Source: Thermoplasmata archaeon
GTDB lineage: Archaea > Thermoplasmatota > Thermoplasmata > WALJ01
Length of the DNA: 60,986 nt
Direction of reading: 5' to 3'
NCBI GenBank assembly: GCA_027006785.1
Contig: JALTFR010000018.1
Location: forward strand, 1-60,986
Of the stretch, positions 36,476-46,743 are shown piece after piece. A program made the position numbers and the translations under genes. The notes under the pieces were generated by a model. That model worked only from the letters and a program-made list of their open reading frames with translations. It did no database searches and was not told the DNA's origin. Position 1 is the first letter of the stretch. The number at the start of each line of letters is the position of its first letter.

Positions 36476-38392
36476 CTATTTCAACCTCACGGTCTCAAGG
36501 TTCTTTGGAATGATGGTATCTATGCCATATTTCCTCTTTATCGCATAGGCCAGTTCTATGGACTTTGATTCCTCTCCGTGACACATGCTTATCCTTTTCG
36601 GCTGTGGGTCGAGCGCTGAAACATACCTCATCAACTGCCTTCTGTCCGAGTGCCCCGAGAATCCCTCCGAGCTCTCGATGTCCATCTTTATGTCTATGGT
36701 TATCGGATTTCCCCTTTCCATCAGGGTTACGTCCTTCCAGCCGCGCTGGATCTTGTTACCCAGCGTTCCTTCAGCCTGATAGCCCACAAATATGAGAGTG
36801 TTGTTCTCGTCATCGGCCCAGTGCTTGAAGTACTCCATGACCGGCCCTCCGTTCATCATACCTGATGTGGCCAGCACTATCTTCGGGTCAGGGTCTCCGA
36901 TTATCGCCTCCCTCTGCGCTCCGGTCTCAACACGGTTGAATATATCCGAAAGGAACGGGTTGCCCTCATCTGCAAATATCTTGCGCCTGAGGTCGCTGTT
37001 AAGGTATTCGGGATATGCAGTGTGTATCGCAGTTGCCTCCCATATCATACCGTCAAGATATACCGGGAGTTTCGGTATCTCTTCCTTCCTCATCAGTTCT
37101 TCAAGGACGAGCATGACCTCCTGTGAACGTCCGACCGCGAAAACAGGTATGAGAACCTTTCCTTTCTTTGCAAGAGTGCGGGTCACGATCTCTTTCAGAT
37201 CCTCGGTCGCTTCCTTCCTCGTTGGCTGTGTGTTGTTGTAGCCTCCGTATGTGGACTCCATTATAACTGTGTCAAGCCTTGGATACTTGACATTGGCAGC
37301 GTTGAAAAGCCATGTCTTTTCGTACTTTATGTCCCCTGTTATCATCAGATTATGCGCCCCGTTCCCTATGTTGAAATGAACCGATGCTGAGCCCAGGATG
37401 TGCCCTGCATTGTGAAATGTTACCTTGATGTCAGGAGCTATATCCGTGGTTTCCTTGTATTTCAGAGCTATGCAGTGTTTGACAGCGTTTCTTATATCCC
37501 CCGAACTGTAAGGGCTTTTTCCATTGTCTCCGTGTGCGACCTTGATATAATCTAGTTGAAGCAGAGCAGCAAGATCCCTTGTTGGTGGTGTGCAGTATAC
37601 TGGCCCCTCGTACCCGTACTTATATAGGGCAGGGATCAGTCCTGAATGGTCCAGATGTGCGTGGGTGAGAACTATACCATCTATAGAGTCAAGAGGCTGA
37701 AGTTCCGGAGCCTCAAGGAAGGGCGTTCTTTTATCAGGGTCGGTTGAAACATCGACTCCCACATCTATGAGTATCTTGCTGTTCTTTGTCATGAGCAGGG
37801 TTGCGCTACGCCCGACCTCGCGATATCCTCCGAGAGCCGTGAAACGAACCCAGTACTCTCCCTTCTCGATTGTGTCCCTGTTCAGCCTCTTTCCAAGCCT
37901 TTCCAGAAATACGCGCCTCTCAGCTCCAACCATCCGCAGATATTTCCTTATATCCTCTATGGTCTTCGAAGGTATGGGTGGCGTACGAATTACCTGGGGT
38001 GCCCAACCCGTCCTTCTCTTTATATCGTTCAAAAGCGCTCCTTTCTTTCCTATGACCTTACCGGGAGCCTTTGCCTCGATGGTCACCTGTCCGGTCTCTT
38101 TCTCGAAATAATACCCAGTTATTCCGGCATCATCAGGTACTATCCTCTCTATCTCAGATTTGGCATCCTCTTCCGGAAGTGTTATGGAGGGATCAGGCCT
38201 AACTATCACCCTTTTCTTAAGCTTTCTTGCCAGAGCATTGATTATCTCATCACTCTGGGCGAATGATGCCATGTCTCTCGTATATATTACAATCTCTGGT
38301 CCCTCGAAGGTCACCTTTACAAGGTCGCCTCTTCCTCCGAGAACCTCGTTTACGGCCTGTCTTGCCTCCCGAAGTACGTCGTCGAAGCTCAT
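36476..38392 (-). CDS. KH-domain beta-CASP ribonuclease aCPSF1
   Basis: N-terminal KH domains; ILIDVGVDVS, VLTHAHLDHSGLIPALYKYGYEGPVYCTPPTRDL, SGHSDRRQLMRYV. Confidence 0.95.
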   Translation of the reverse strand: MSFDDVLREARQAVNEVLGGRGDLVKVTFEGPEIVIYTRDMASFAQSDEIINALARKLKKRVIVRPDPSITLPEEDAKSEIERIVPDDAGITGYYFEKETGQVTIEAKAPGKVIGKKGALLNDIKRRTGWAPQVIRTPPIPSKTIEDIRKYLRMVGAERRVFLERLGKRLNRDTIEKGEYWVRFTALGGYREVGRSATLLMTKNSKILIDVGVDVSTDPDKRTPFLEAPELQPLDSIDGIVLTHAHLDHSGLIPALYKYGYEGPVYCTPPTRDLAALLQLDYIKVAHGDNGKSPYSSGDIRNAVKHCIALKYKETTDIAPDIKVTFHNAGHILGSASVHFNIGNGAHNLMITGDIKYEKTWLFNAANVKYPRLDTVIMESTYGGYNNTQPTRKEATEDLKEIVTRTLAKKGKVLIPVFAVGRSQEVMLVLEELMRKEEIPKLPVYLDGMIWEATAIHTAYPEYLNSDLRRKIFADEGNPFLSDIFNRVETGAQREAIIGDPDPKIVLATSGMMNGGPVMEYFKHWADDENNTLIFVGYQAEGTLGNKIQRGWKDVTLMERGNPITIDIKMDIESSEGFSGHSDRRQLMRYVSALDPQPKRISMCHGEESKSIELAYAIKRKYGIDTIIPKNLETVRLK

Positions 38393-38417
38393 AACGATTC
38401 CTGCCAGTTATTTCACT

Positions 38418-39053
38418 CTATTGATACTTTTTTCTGAAGGGTTCCAGCTCTTTGTCGGTGTATCTCTTGAATCCTTCCTTTGTTATTGTGGCGAGATTTA
38501 TCCACCCTCCTGATGCGGAGTCCCTTCTCATGGCCATCGAAAGTGCCCTGACCGCAAGGTCCACACCATCCTTTATGCTCATGTCCTTTTTGTAGTGGTC
38601 TTCGAGCACACCGTAGACATAAGGGGAACCGGATCCGGTGGTCACATACTCATCCTCTATGGCCCCGCCTGCAGCATCCAGCGAGAACACATGACCCCCA
38701 GTACTGTCTATTCCCGCCACTATGAGCTGAACCCAGTACGGATAATATCGTCTTCCGTTCAGTATGTTGGACATCATGGTGGCAGAGCCCTTTATACTGA
38801 GGGGTGTCTCGTTCTTTATTCTGTATAGCTGCACCTCTGCCGAGAGATATCTTGCCAGCATCTGTGCGTCACCGACAAGACCAGCTATCGTCATCCCGAT
38901 GTGCTCATCTATCTTGAACAATTTGTTCGTCCTTTTGTTGGAAATGAGAGTTCCCATTGTGGCCCTCGACTCGGTAGCCATGACTATTCCGCCCTTGCAT
39001 ATCATTCCAAGAGTGGTAGTACCTTCCTTCAATTCAGGGTTTTCTTCTTTCAT
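38418..39053 (-). CDS. psmB: proteasome subunit beta
   Basis: GTTTLGMICKGGIVMATESRATMGTLISNK. Confidence 0.95.
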   Translation of the reverse strand: MKEENPELKEGTTTLGMICKGGIVMATESRATMGTLISNKRTNKLFKIDEHIGMTIAGLVGDAQMLARYLSAEVQLYRIKNETPLSIKGSATMMSNILNGRRYYPYWVQLIVAGIDSTGGHVFSLDAAGGAIEDEYVTTGSGSPYVYGVLEDHYKKDMSIKDGVDLAVRALSMAMRRDSASGGWINLATITKEGFKRYTDKELEPFRKKYQ

Positions 39054-39189
39054 AGTATCAACCTTTAAATTTTATTTTTTCAGGGCTCTTTCTCCCTTCA
39101 TCAGCACAGGAGTTCACCTCCGAAAAGTGCTGTGTGGAGGATTGCACAGCCATATTTAATGATTTCGCCCCAATATGGGGCTTTTTCTA

Positions 39190-39399
39190 TTACTTAGGAG
39201 CTATGCTAACAACGTTGTTTCCCCGAAGAACCACTTTACCAAGGCGTCTGACCCTCTCTTCGGTGGTCTCTTCGGTGTCCTCAAGGACCATGTTCATGTA
39301 GTCGTCAAAGCCGATAAGCTTTCCTTCCAGTACTCTGCCGTCCTTCAGAAGAAGAACGACCCTTTTGTTTATGGACTGTTCGAGCAGTGTGTTGGGCAT
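39190..39399 (-). CDS. Lsm/Sm-like RNA-binding protein
   Basis: MPNTLLEQSINKRVVLLLKDGRVLEGKLIGFDDYMNMVLEDTEE. Confidence 0.93.
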   Translation of the reverse strand: MPNTLLEQSINKRVVLLLKDGRVLEGKLIGFDDYMNMVLEDTEETTEERVRRLGKVVLRGNNVVSIAPK

Positions 39400-39509
39400 G
39401 ACCATGTCGTTTCCCTCACTCGCCCATACACACGGGGGATTTAAAGTTTTTTGTATAAAACGACAATCTTCCCCGTCTAAGAGAAAGCACATCATCTTTT
39501 TTATACCAA

Positions 39510-41363
39510 ATGAGATTCCGAGACGGTGATATCTTGAAGATACTGCTTATCCATTCGGATTACATCGAGTACGAAGCGAAGAAAAAGGCCATGAAAGGCG
39601 CAGAAGAGATTCCGGAAAATATGGCGAAAGGAAGGATGGACGAGGCCCTTGTTGTCTTCACGGCGGTGGAGAGAGAGGACGGGATTGACGATGTCATGCT
39701 TGCAAAGGAAGAGATACTGAAGACCGCAGAGACAGTCAAGGCAGAGAGGATAATGCTCTATCCGTATGCACACCTCAGCAGCAACCTCGCAAAGCCGAAT
39801 ATAGCCATAGAATTGATGAAAAATCTTGAAGATGAGCTTCGCTCCTCCTTCGAAGGGGATGTCGGGAGAGCGCCCTTCGGATGGTACAAGGCCTTCAAGA
39901 TATCCTGCAAAGGACATCCGCTCAGCGAACTTTCAAGGGAGATAAAGGCAAAGAAGGAGGCGGAAAAACCGAAGGGCGAGGAGAGTTTCCTTATACTGAA
40001 CCACGACGGTACGGAGATAGAGGTCGAGAAGGCGGAACTCGGTAAGGATGCCTTTTCAGTGATGGTTAAGAAGGAGGCCCTGCGCAAAGAGGCGGGTAAG
40101 TCCGAGCCGAAATACGCCCGTCTCTGCCATAAGTTCGGTATAGAATGGGAGGAGATGAGCGATGCCGGCCACATGCATTTCGCACCGAAGGGGGCCCTCA
40201 TAATGGACCTTGTCTCTGATTACTCGTGGAATGTGGTCAATGACCTCGGAATACCTGTGATGACCGTCAAGGGAACCAACATGTTCAATGTTGACGAGCC
40301 CGCCGTTAAGGAGCATGCTGACCTCTTCGGAGACAGGCTTTACTTCATAGACACCGGCGATAAGCGCCTTATTCTGAGATATGCGGCCTGCCACCAGCAG
40401 TTCGCTATGATGCGGAAGTGGAACATGAGCTATAAACAGCTGCCTTTCGGAGCATTTGAGGTGGCTGATGCATATCGTTTGGAGCAGTCCGGGGAGACCA
40501 TGCTCTGCTTCCGAACAAGGCGTATGAACATGCCGGACCTCCATGTCGTATGCAAGGACGAGGAGGATGCGAGAGAGTGGTTCGCAAAGGTGCACGAGCG
40601 CATATTTGAGGAGATCGAGAAGATAGGCAGGGACTACGAGATGCTGATTAACTTTTCATCCAGAAAGGCATACGATGATTCGAAGGAATGGCTGTTGAGT
40701 CTCCTCGGGCCAAGGAAGAAGAGAGCCCTTCTGCACTTCTACCCCGAGGGAATAAACTACTACTGGACAATAAACATAGAGTATCATATCAAGGACTACA
40801 ACAACAGGATGAGGGAGATCGGCACGGTCCAGATGGATGTTGGGAATGCTAAGAGGTTCGGAATAAAGTATGTGGATCCCGAAGGTAAGGAGCGATATCC
40901 GATAATCCTGCACACCGCCGTAATAGGCACCCTTGAAAGATACATCTACACCATCTTTGACTCCGCTGTGATACGGGAATCGCAGGGAAAAACAGGTACG
41001 ATACCCCTGTGGCTCAACCCCGAACAGGTGCGCTTCCTTCCTGTGAAAGATACGCATATGGAGAAAGCGAAGGAGATGGCCGAGTTCCTGACAGAGAACG
41101 GAATAAGGGCCGGATACGACGACAGGGACATCAGCGTCGGAAAGAAGGTCCGGAATGCAAAGCAGGACTGGGTGGGGTATGTCATAGTCATCGGTGATAA
41201 GGAGATTGAGTCCGAGAACCTGACTGTCTATGTCCGTGAGGAAAATGCCAACAGGGAAATGACCATTGATGCGCTCCTCACCGAGATCAAAGAAAAGACA
41301 GAGGGAATGCCCTACCGCCCGATGTACTTCCCGATGGAGGTCTCGAAAAGGGTATTCGAGTGA
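39510..41363 (+). CDS. thrS: threonine--tRNA ligase (archaeal type)
   Basis: MKILLIHSDYIEYEAKKK archaeal editing domain; ISVGKKVRNAKQDWVGYVIVIGDKE. Confidence 0.95.
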   Translation: MRFRDGDILKILLIHSDYIEYEAKKKAMKGAEEIPENMAKGRMDEALVVFTAVEREDGIDDVMLAKEEILKTAETVKAERIMLYPYAHLSSNLAKPNIAIELMKNLEDELRSSFEGDVGRAPFGWYKAFKISCKGHPLSELSREIKAKKEAEKPKGEESFLILNHDGTEIEVEKAELGKDAFSVMVKKEALRKEAGKSEPKYARLCHKFGIEWEEMSDAGHMHFAPKGALIMDLVSDYSWNVVNDLGIPVMTVKGTNMFNVDEPAVKEHADLFGDRLYFIDTGDKRLILRYAACHQQFAMMRKWNMSYKQLPFGAFEVADAYRLEQSGETMLCFRTRRMNMPDLHVVCKDEEDAREWFAKVHERIFEEIEKIGRDYEMLINFSSRKAYDDSKEWLLSLLGPRKKRALLHFYPEGINYYWTINIEYHIKDYNNRMREIGTVQMDVGNAKRFGIKYVDPEGKERYPIILHTAVIGTLERYIYTIFDSAVIRESQGKTGTIPLWLNPEQVRFLPVKDTHMEKAKEMAEFLTENGIRAGYDDRDISVGKKVRNAKQDWVGYVIVIGDKEIESENLTVYVREENANREMTIDALLTEIKEKTEGMPYRPMYFPMEVSKRVFE

Positions 41364-41432
41364 GCGGGCTTTAATGCCCTGAAACACTTTTAGCAAAATC
41401 TTTTTATATCTGATATTATTGGTGGATATCAG

Positions 41433-43835
41433 GTGTGGTATATGAGGAAAATTGTGGGACTTCTGCTGGCCTCAATACTCATTCTCATGGGGCTGGGGAA
41501 CATCGTCATTCCGGTTGAAAGCCATATGAGTGTAAGTTCGACAAATGAGCATGGTATAGGGGCTATATTTAAGGAACCTGAACAGGACAAGATAGTTGAC
41601 CACATCTATCCTGAGAACGGTGCTCCTGATGTGAGAAGAGACAAAAGCAATGGTGAGAATACGGTTTCATCGGTTGATAATTCTTATTACCTCCCGCCTG
41701 TGGGCGACCAAGGATATCAGGGCTCATGTGTCGCCTGGTCAATGGGTTATTATCATAAAGGTTATGAGGAGAACAAAGAGCACGACTGGACCGGCAGTGA
41801 GAAATACGACCCTGCTCACCAGATGAGCCCTGCATTCGTTTACAATCATGCCAACGGCGGGCAGGATGGGGGGCTCTATTTCTCAGATGCAGCTTCCCTC
41901 ATAGTTGACATGGGAATAGCTACCATGAAAGATATGCCTTATGATGATTCGGATTATACGACATGGCCGGATACGAGAACCTATTTCGATGCTCTGCAGT
42001 ACAGGGCTAGTGATTATCACTGGATATATGTGGGTGATGACGACGGCATAGATAACCTGAAACAGCATCTGGCAAATGGAAACACAGCAGTTCTTGGAAT
42101 CTATGTGTGGGGAAACTTCGATAATATAGGTGATTACAATTATACCTACTGTGTCGCCGATGAGACCGGAAATAACCGCGGGGGGCACGGAGTGTGTGTC
42201 ATCGGATATGACGATAACAAAGAAACCCATGATGGAAAAGGAGCATTTAAGCTGGTAAATTCATGGGGAACTGGCTGGGGAGACAATGGATTCTGGTGGA
42301 TGTCCTATGAAGCCGTAAAGAATGACGACCTTTCACAGAAATGGGTGATATATCTAGATGACCGGACAGACTATCATCCAAAGACAGTGGCTGAATTGAA
42401 GATAGACCACACCCACAGAGGAGACATAATGAAAGAAGGAATAGAGATTGGAACAGGTACTGGAAACAACAAGAAGTGGTCTCATTCCTTTATGGAGTTC
42501 TATATGCTCAATCATGTGGGTGATTCAAACTACCAGAGATATCCATTTCCGAAAAATACAATGGTGTTTGACCTTACGGATGGAATATCCTCACTGCCGT
42601 CAGACGGAGAAGATTTCTTTGTTGGGTGCGAGGACACCATAAACGGCACAACGGGAAGCCTCAGACATTTTGAGGTCCACTATCTGCCGGAGAAATCATC
42701 ATGGTATTCCTCTGAAGAACCCAAAAGTATACCGGACAACACAGATTCTCAGACATTTCTGAATATGCATCTCGATTCCGGAGGTGAGTTCCATGCACCT
42801 ATAAGAATAGACTCTGATCATGATTTCTACGAACTCAGGGGTGTTTTTAGTGGCAATGGGACAAACAACAATCCTTATATCATAGAAAAATATGATATAA
42901 ATGCTGTTGGACGTGGAAACGGAATTTACTTGGGAAACACCACTGCACACGTCAGAATTAGCAATTGTACTTTACACGATGCCACTGGGGATTCAGGAAA
43001 ATATCATTTTAATTCTGGTATATTTATGTATCGCACAAGCAACGTTACACTCCTAAACAGCACGATATCTGAAAATGGATACGGCATCTATCTTGATTCG
43101 TCCGAGAAGAATTTAATTTATCATAACAACCTAATAAAAAATTTAAATCAATCATATGACAACTCGGGAAGTAATTTCTGGAACTCATCTTACCCCACAG
43201 GAGGAAATTACTGGAGTGATTATGGCGGGACGGATATATTCTCCGGACCCGCACAGAATAAAAGTGGTAGCGACGGTATTGGCGACACAGAATACACCAA
43301 CATAAGTGGTGGGGGAGGAGCACAGGACAATTATCCTCTGATGCAACCTGCGGGCCTCATGAAAATAGATTTGAATGCGGGGTGGAATCTCATCTCACTT
43401 CCATGGGAGAAGAATCCAGTGAATATAACGAGGGCATTGAATGATATTTCATGGGACCGGGCCATGGTGTATATCAACGGAACCTGGCATACATACAACA
43501 AGAACAGGAATGCAAAATACAATGCAGGCTTCCCCACTGTTGATAACACAATCGGAATATGGGTGCACTGCCCAGAAAGCACGTCTCTTTTCGGCTCCGA
43601 TAAAGATATAGGTAGCACTAGCATACCATTGCACAAAGGATGGACTCTCGTCGGATTTCCAACAGGCCATGACCATAAAGTATCGAGTGCTCTCTCCGGA
43701 ATACCGTGGGAACATCTGGAAACATCGGACGCAAATGGAGACACATATGCCCTCTCATACGAAGACTATATGCTTGCAGGAAAAGCATACTGGATATATG
43801 TTGATGAGGACTGTGTGTGGACGGTTGAGTGGTAG
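41433..43835 (+). CDS. secreted papain-like (C1A) cysteine protease with NosD-like beta-helix and GWNLISLP C-terminal domains
   Basis: Signal peptide; VGDQGYQGSCVAWSMGY (Cys), GGHGVCVIGYDD (His), KLVNSWGTGWGDNGFWW (Asn); YGIYLDSSEKNLIYHNNL, NYWSDYGG; NAGWNLISLPW. Confidence 0.9.
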   Translation: MWYMRKIVGLLLASILILMGLGNIVIPVESHMSVSSTNEHGIGAIFKEPEQDKIVDHIYPENGAPDVRRDKSNGENTVSSVDNSYYLPPVGDQGYQGSCVAWSMGYYHKGYEENKEHDWTGSEKYDPAHQMSPAFVYNHANGGQDGGLYFSDAASLIVDMGIATMKDMPYDDSDYTTWPDTRTYFDALQYRASDYHWIYVGDDDGIDNLKQHLANGNTAVLGIYVWGNFDNIGDYNYTYCVADETGNNRGGHGVCVIGYDDNKETHDGKGAFKLVNSWGTGWGDNGFWWMSYEAVKNDDLSQKWVIYLDDRTDYHPKTVAELKIDHTHRGDIMKEGIEIGTGTGNNKKWSHSFMEFYMLNHVGDSNYQRYPFPKNTMVFDLTDGISSLPSDGEDFFVGCEDTINGTTGSLRHFEVHYLPEKSSWYSSEEPKSIPDNTDSQTFLNMHLDSGGEFHAPIRIDSDHDFYELRGVFSGNGTNNNPYIIEKYDINAVGRGNGIYLGNTTAHVRISNCTLHDATGDSGKYHFNSGIFMYRTSNVTLLNSTISENGYGIYLDSSEKNLIYHNNLIKNLNQSYDNSGSNFWNSSYPTGGNYWSDYGGTDIFSGPAQNKSGSDGIGDTEYTNISGGGGAQDNYPLMQPAGLMKIDLNAGWNLISLPWEKNPVNITRALNDISWDRAMVYINGTWHTYNKNRNAKYNAGFPTVDNTIGIWVHCPESTSLFGSDKDIGSTSIPLHKGWTLVGFPTGHDHKVSSALSGIPWEHLETSDANGDTYALSYEDYMLAGKAYWIYVDEDCVWTVEW

Positions 43836-43838
43836 GAA

Positions 43839-45785
43839 TCACCCGTAAAACTCCTTACAAACATTCTTTATCCCTTCTACTTTCTCCGGCCTCATAGTCT
43901 CCGGAAGGAAACGCGCGTACCTGTCCTGAGCAAATCTCTCGTCCATCAGCACGATTAACGCCCTGTCGTCCTTGTCCCTTATGGCCCTTCCTGCGGCCTG
44001 CATGGCCTTGTTAACAGCCGGGTATACGAAGACATAGTCCCATCCCTTTCCGCTGCCGAACTTCTCATCGTAGTACCTTCTCAGAGCTTCGGTCTCAGCA
44101 TTTGGAGGTGCTACCGCAAGACCGATCACCATCACGACCGAAAGCAGGTTACCGCTGTAATCCACACCTTCGGAGAGTGAGCCCCCCTGAACCCCCAGAA
44201 GAAGAGCGCCACCCATGCTTCGTGCATTCTCAAGATTTCCGAGTATCTGTTCCCTCTCACGCTTGCTCATACTCCTGCGCTCCACTATTATCTCCTTGTC
44301 GTGCTCCAGAACCTCCATTCTCTCCATTATGCTCTCCATCATGCTGTATGATGGAAAAAATACCGCTATGTTTCCGGGACAGAATCTTGCGGCATCAACT
44401 ATATGATTCGCATATGCCTGATACATTCTGGCATTTCTCCTTCTGTAGGCAGTGCTCAGATAATCTGTGACCACAACCTTCCTATTCTCCGGGGGATACG
44501 GGCTTTTGTACTCCTTTATCACCGCCTCGCTTATACCCAACAGGTCGGCATACATCTCCCCTGGGTAGAGAGTGCCACTCATGAGTACGGAAGAATGCAC
44601 ACCGTTGAATATGTCAGCTGAGAGCAGGGATGGGTCCAGAAGGCTGCACCTTATCCACTTCTCCTTTCCGTTGGCTATGTGGACGATGGAAGATGATTCA
44701 TTTGACCAGACATCTATGAACTGAGATAGGTATAGTGACATGGGTTCTCTTCCGTCCAGTGCCTCTTTGGTCCCCCGCTCATACAGCCTTTCCTGAAATT
44801 CATCCACGCTTATCTGCTCAAGGCTGCCTTTGAGCGCCGAATCCAGTATGTCCATGAAGAAATCCCTGCCGACCTCAATTTCCGTCTCGCCCATCTCGTT
44901 GAGCTTTTCTTCCAGACCCTGCTCTATTCTCCTTATTATCCCTGCGAGAAGCCCGTCATCCTTCAGGTCTCGCCTTGCTTCCTGCAGAATATCTGGATTC
45001 AGAAAACTGCGCAGGTCAGATCTCAGACGGTCCGGAAGGTTGTGTGCCTCGTCGACGATAATATTTATGTCAGAGAGGGAGCGCTTCATTTTGGTAAAGA
45101 CCTTTTCGTTCAGTTCGGTGAATATGAGGCTGTAATCGCATATCACGAGATTTGCCTTCTCTATCGCATCAACGGCAGCTTTGTGCGGGCAAACACCGTT
45201 CTTTTTTGCCAGATTTACCATTTCTTCCACACTCATTGGTCCGGAGAGTATGGCCTCCACCACCTTCTTGTTGTCCTTTCTGAAGAACTCACATCTACCT
45301 TTCTTTACCATCTCCTGACAGAGCTTTGAAAAAACGGGATACGGCAGGCGGGATTCTTCCATCGGGCACATCTCTTGCTTGGATATTATGTCCACTAACC
45401 TTATATCCCCCTCCATTCGTCGTGCGGTTTCAACTGCTATTCTGTGCTGAGAGCGCTTTGAGGTGAGAAAAAATGTGGTTCTTCCGCTATCAAGAGAATC
45501 TTCCATCGCAGCGCTCAATGCAGCCGCTGTCTTACCTATACCGGTAGGCGCATGGGCTATCAGATGACGCCCGTTCCGAACCGCCTCCCTGCAGTCCTCC
45601 AGAAACTCTCTCTGTCCCTCCCGGACGTCCCTGAAAGGAAAGAGTCCGTTTCCGTATGATGCCTTATCAACACTATCTTTGCCATAGTTGCTGTCGTCGC
45701 CCTCGACATATCCACATCTCGGGCACTTCATCCTTTCTCCGACCTTAATCATAAGGGTTCCGCATACAGGGCAGAATACGGGCAT
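43839..45785 (-). CDS. XPD/DinG-type Fe-S DNA helicase with N-terminal zinc ribbon
   Basis: CPVCGTLMIKVGERMKCPRCGY; HAPTGIGKTAAALSAAM; cysteine cluster CPMEE...KLCQ...RCEFF...VCPHKAA; IVDEAHNLPDRLR. Confidence 0.9.
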   Translation of the reverse strand: MPVFCPVCGTLMIKVGERMKCPRCGYVEGDDSNYGKDSVDKASYGNGLFPFRDVREGQREFLEDCREAVRNGRHLIAHAPTGIGKTAAALSAAMEDSLDSGRTTFFLTSKRSQHRIAVETARRMEGDIRLVDIISKQEMCPMEESRLPYPVFSKLCQEMVKKGRCEFFRKDNKKVVEAILSGPMSVEEMVNLAKKNGVCPHKAAVDAIEKANLVICDYSLIFTELNEKVFTKMKRSLSDINIIVDEAHNLPDRLRSDLRSFLNPDILQEARRDLKDDGLLAGIIRRIEQGLEEKLNEMGETEIEVGRDFFMDILDSALKGSLEQISVDEFQERLYERGTKEALDGREPMSLYLSQFIDVWSNESSSIVHIANGKEKWIRCSLLDPSLLSADIFNGVHSSVLMSGTLYPGEMYADLLGISEAVIKEYKSPYPPENRKVVVTDYLSTAYRRRNARMYQAYANHIVDAARFCPGNIAVFFPSYSMMESIMERMEVLEHDKEIIVERRSMSKREREQILGNLENARSMGGALLLGVQGGSLSEGVDYSGNLLSVVMVIGLAVAPPNAETEALRRYYDEKFGSGKGWDYVFVYPAVNKAMQAAGRAIRDKDDRALIVLMDERFAQDRYARFLPETMRPEKVEGIKNVCKEFYG

Positions 45786-45860
45786 CGGACAGGCAATATC
45801 GAGCGCCTTTTAAGGTTTGGCAGTGGGCAAAGAAATCTAATATCAGGAGCTTTTAACACC

Positions 45861-46565
45861 GTGAGAGCAAAGCCAATATTCGGGAATCCGGCACTTGTAA
45901 TCGAAGATGCTCTGGTGATATCCGATCTGCACATAGGTATCGAGTATTATCTGCAAAAAAAGGGGATACATATACCCTCTCAGTGGAGAGAGATGGCTGC
46001 TGCTGTAAAGGAATTGAAAAAGGAGAGCGAGACAAAGACACTCATAATAAACGGCGACCTGAAACACGGCATATCCGCAGGAAAACGTGAATTGAGTGAC
46101 GCCCGGCATTTCATAAAGGAGATATCCGGGGATTTCGAGAAGATATATCTTGTAAAAGGCAACCATGATGGAGGTATCCAGGATGAAATCAGGCATCTTC
46201 TTACAATCATTCCAAGCTCGGGCTTTGTATATGGGGGAACGGGCATCTTTCACGGACACGCATGGCCGTCGGAAGAGGTTATGAAGACAGATACCCTTGT
46301 AATCGGACACATGCACCCATCCTATGAATTCCTTGACAGTCTTGGAAATTCACAGAAGGAACCATGCTGGATTCGCGGAAAATATAAGGGAAAGGCCGTC
46401 ATTGTCATGCCTTCCATGAATCGCTTCTACGGCGGTGTCGCCGTTAACAGAGGGGAGTTTCTCGGGCCTTTGCTTAAATCGGATGACTTCATTCCGGAAG
46501 AGATCATACTTCTGGACGGAACAGTGGTGAAAAAAGGTTTGGTGGGGGAAAAATCCCCCGAATAG
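45861..46565 (+). CDS. metallophosphoesterase
   Basis: LVISDLHIGIEYYLQKKG, INGDLKHG, VKGNHDGGI, GHMHPSYEF. Confidence 0.92.
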   Translation: MRAKPIFGNPALVIEDALVISDLHIGIEYYLQKKGIHIPSQWREMAAAVKELKKESETKTLIINGDLKHGISAGKRELSDARHFIKEISGDFEKIYLVKGNHDGGIQDEIRHLLTIIPSSGFVYGGTGIFHGHAWPSEEVMKTDTLVIGHMHPSYEFLDSLGNSQKEPCWIRGKYKGKAVIVMPSMNRFYGGVAVNRGEFLGPLLKSDDFIPEEIILLDGTVVKKGLVGEKSPE

Positions 46566-46743
46566 GTGCTTGTTCTGGGTGAGTTGCTCCGTGCAATCTT
46601 ACTTTTTACCTTCTCCCATAAGAAGTATTTGGTACAATCTTATTCGAAGGCAGACAGAGGCTTTAAAGAGCAACAGAACTGCTGTGAACTCTTATATATT
46701 GCGTGAGTATGGTGGCTCTATCGTTCAAATGGAGATGATAAAC

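Noticed and set aside
39061-39160. C/D-box sRNA upstream of psmB
   Set aside because: TGATGA and CTGA are present but only about 14 nt apart, without convincing C'/D' boxes.
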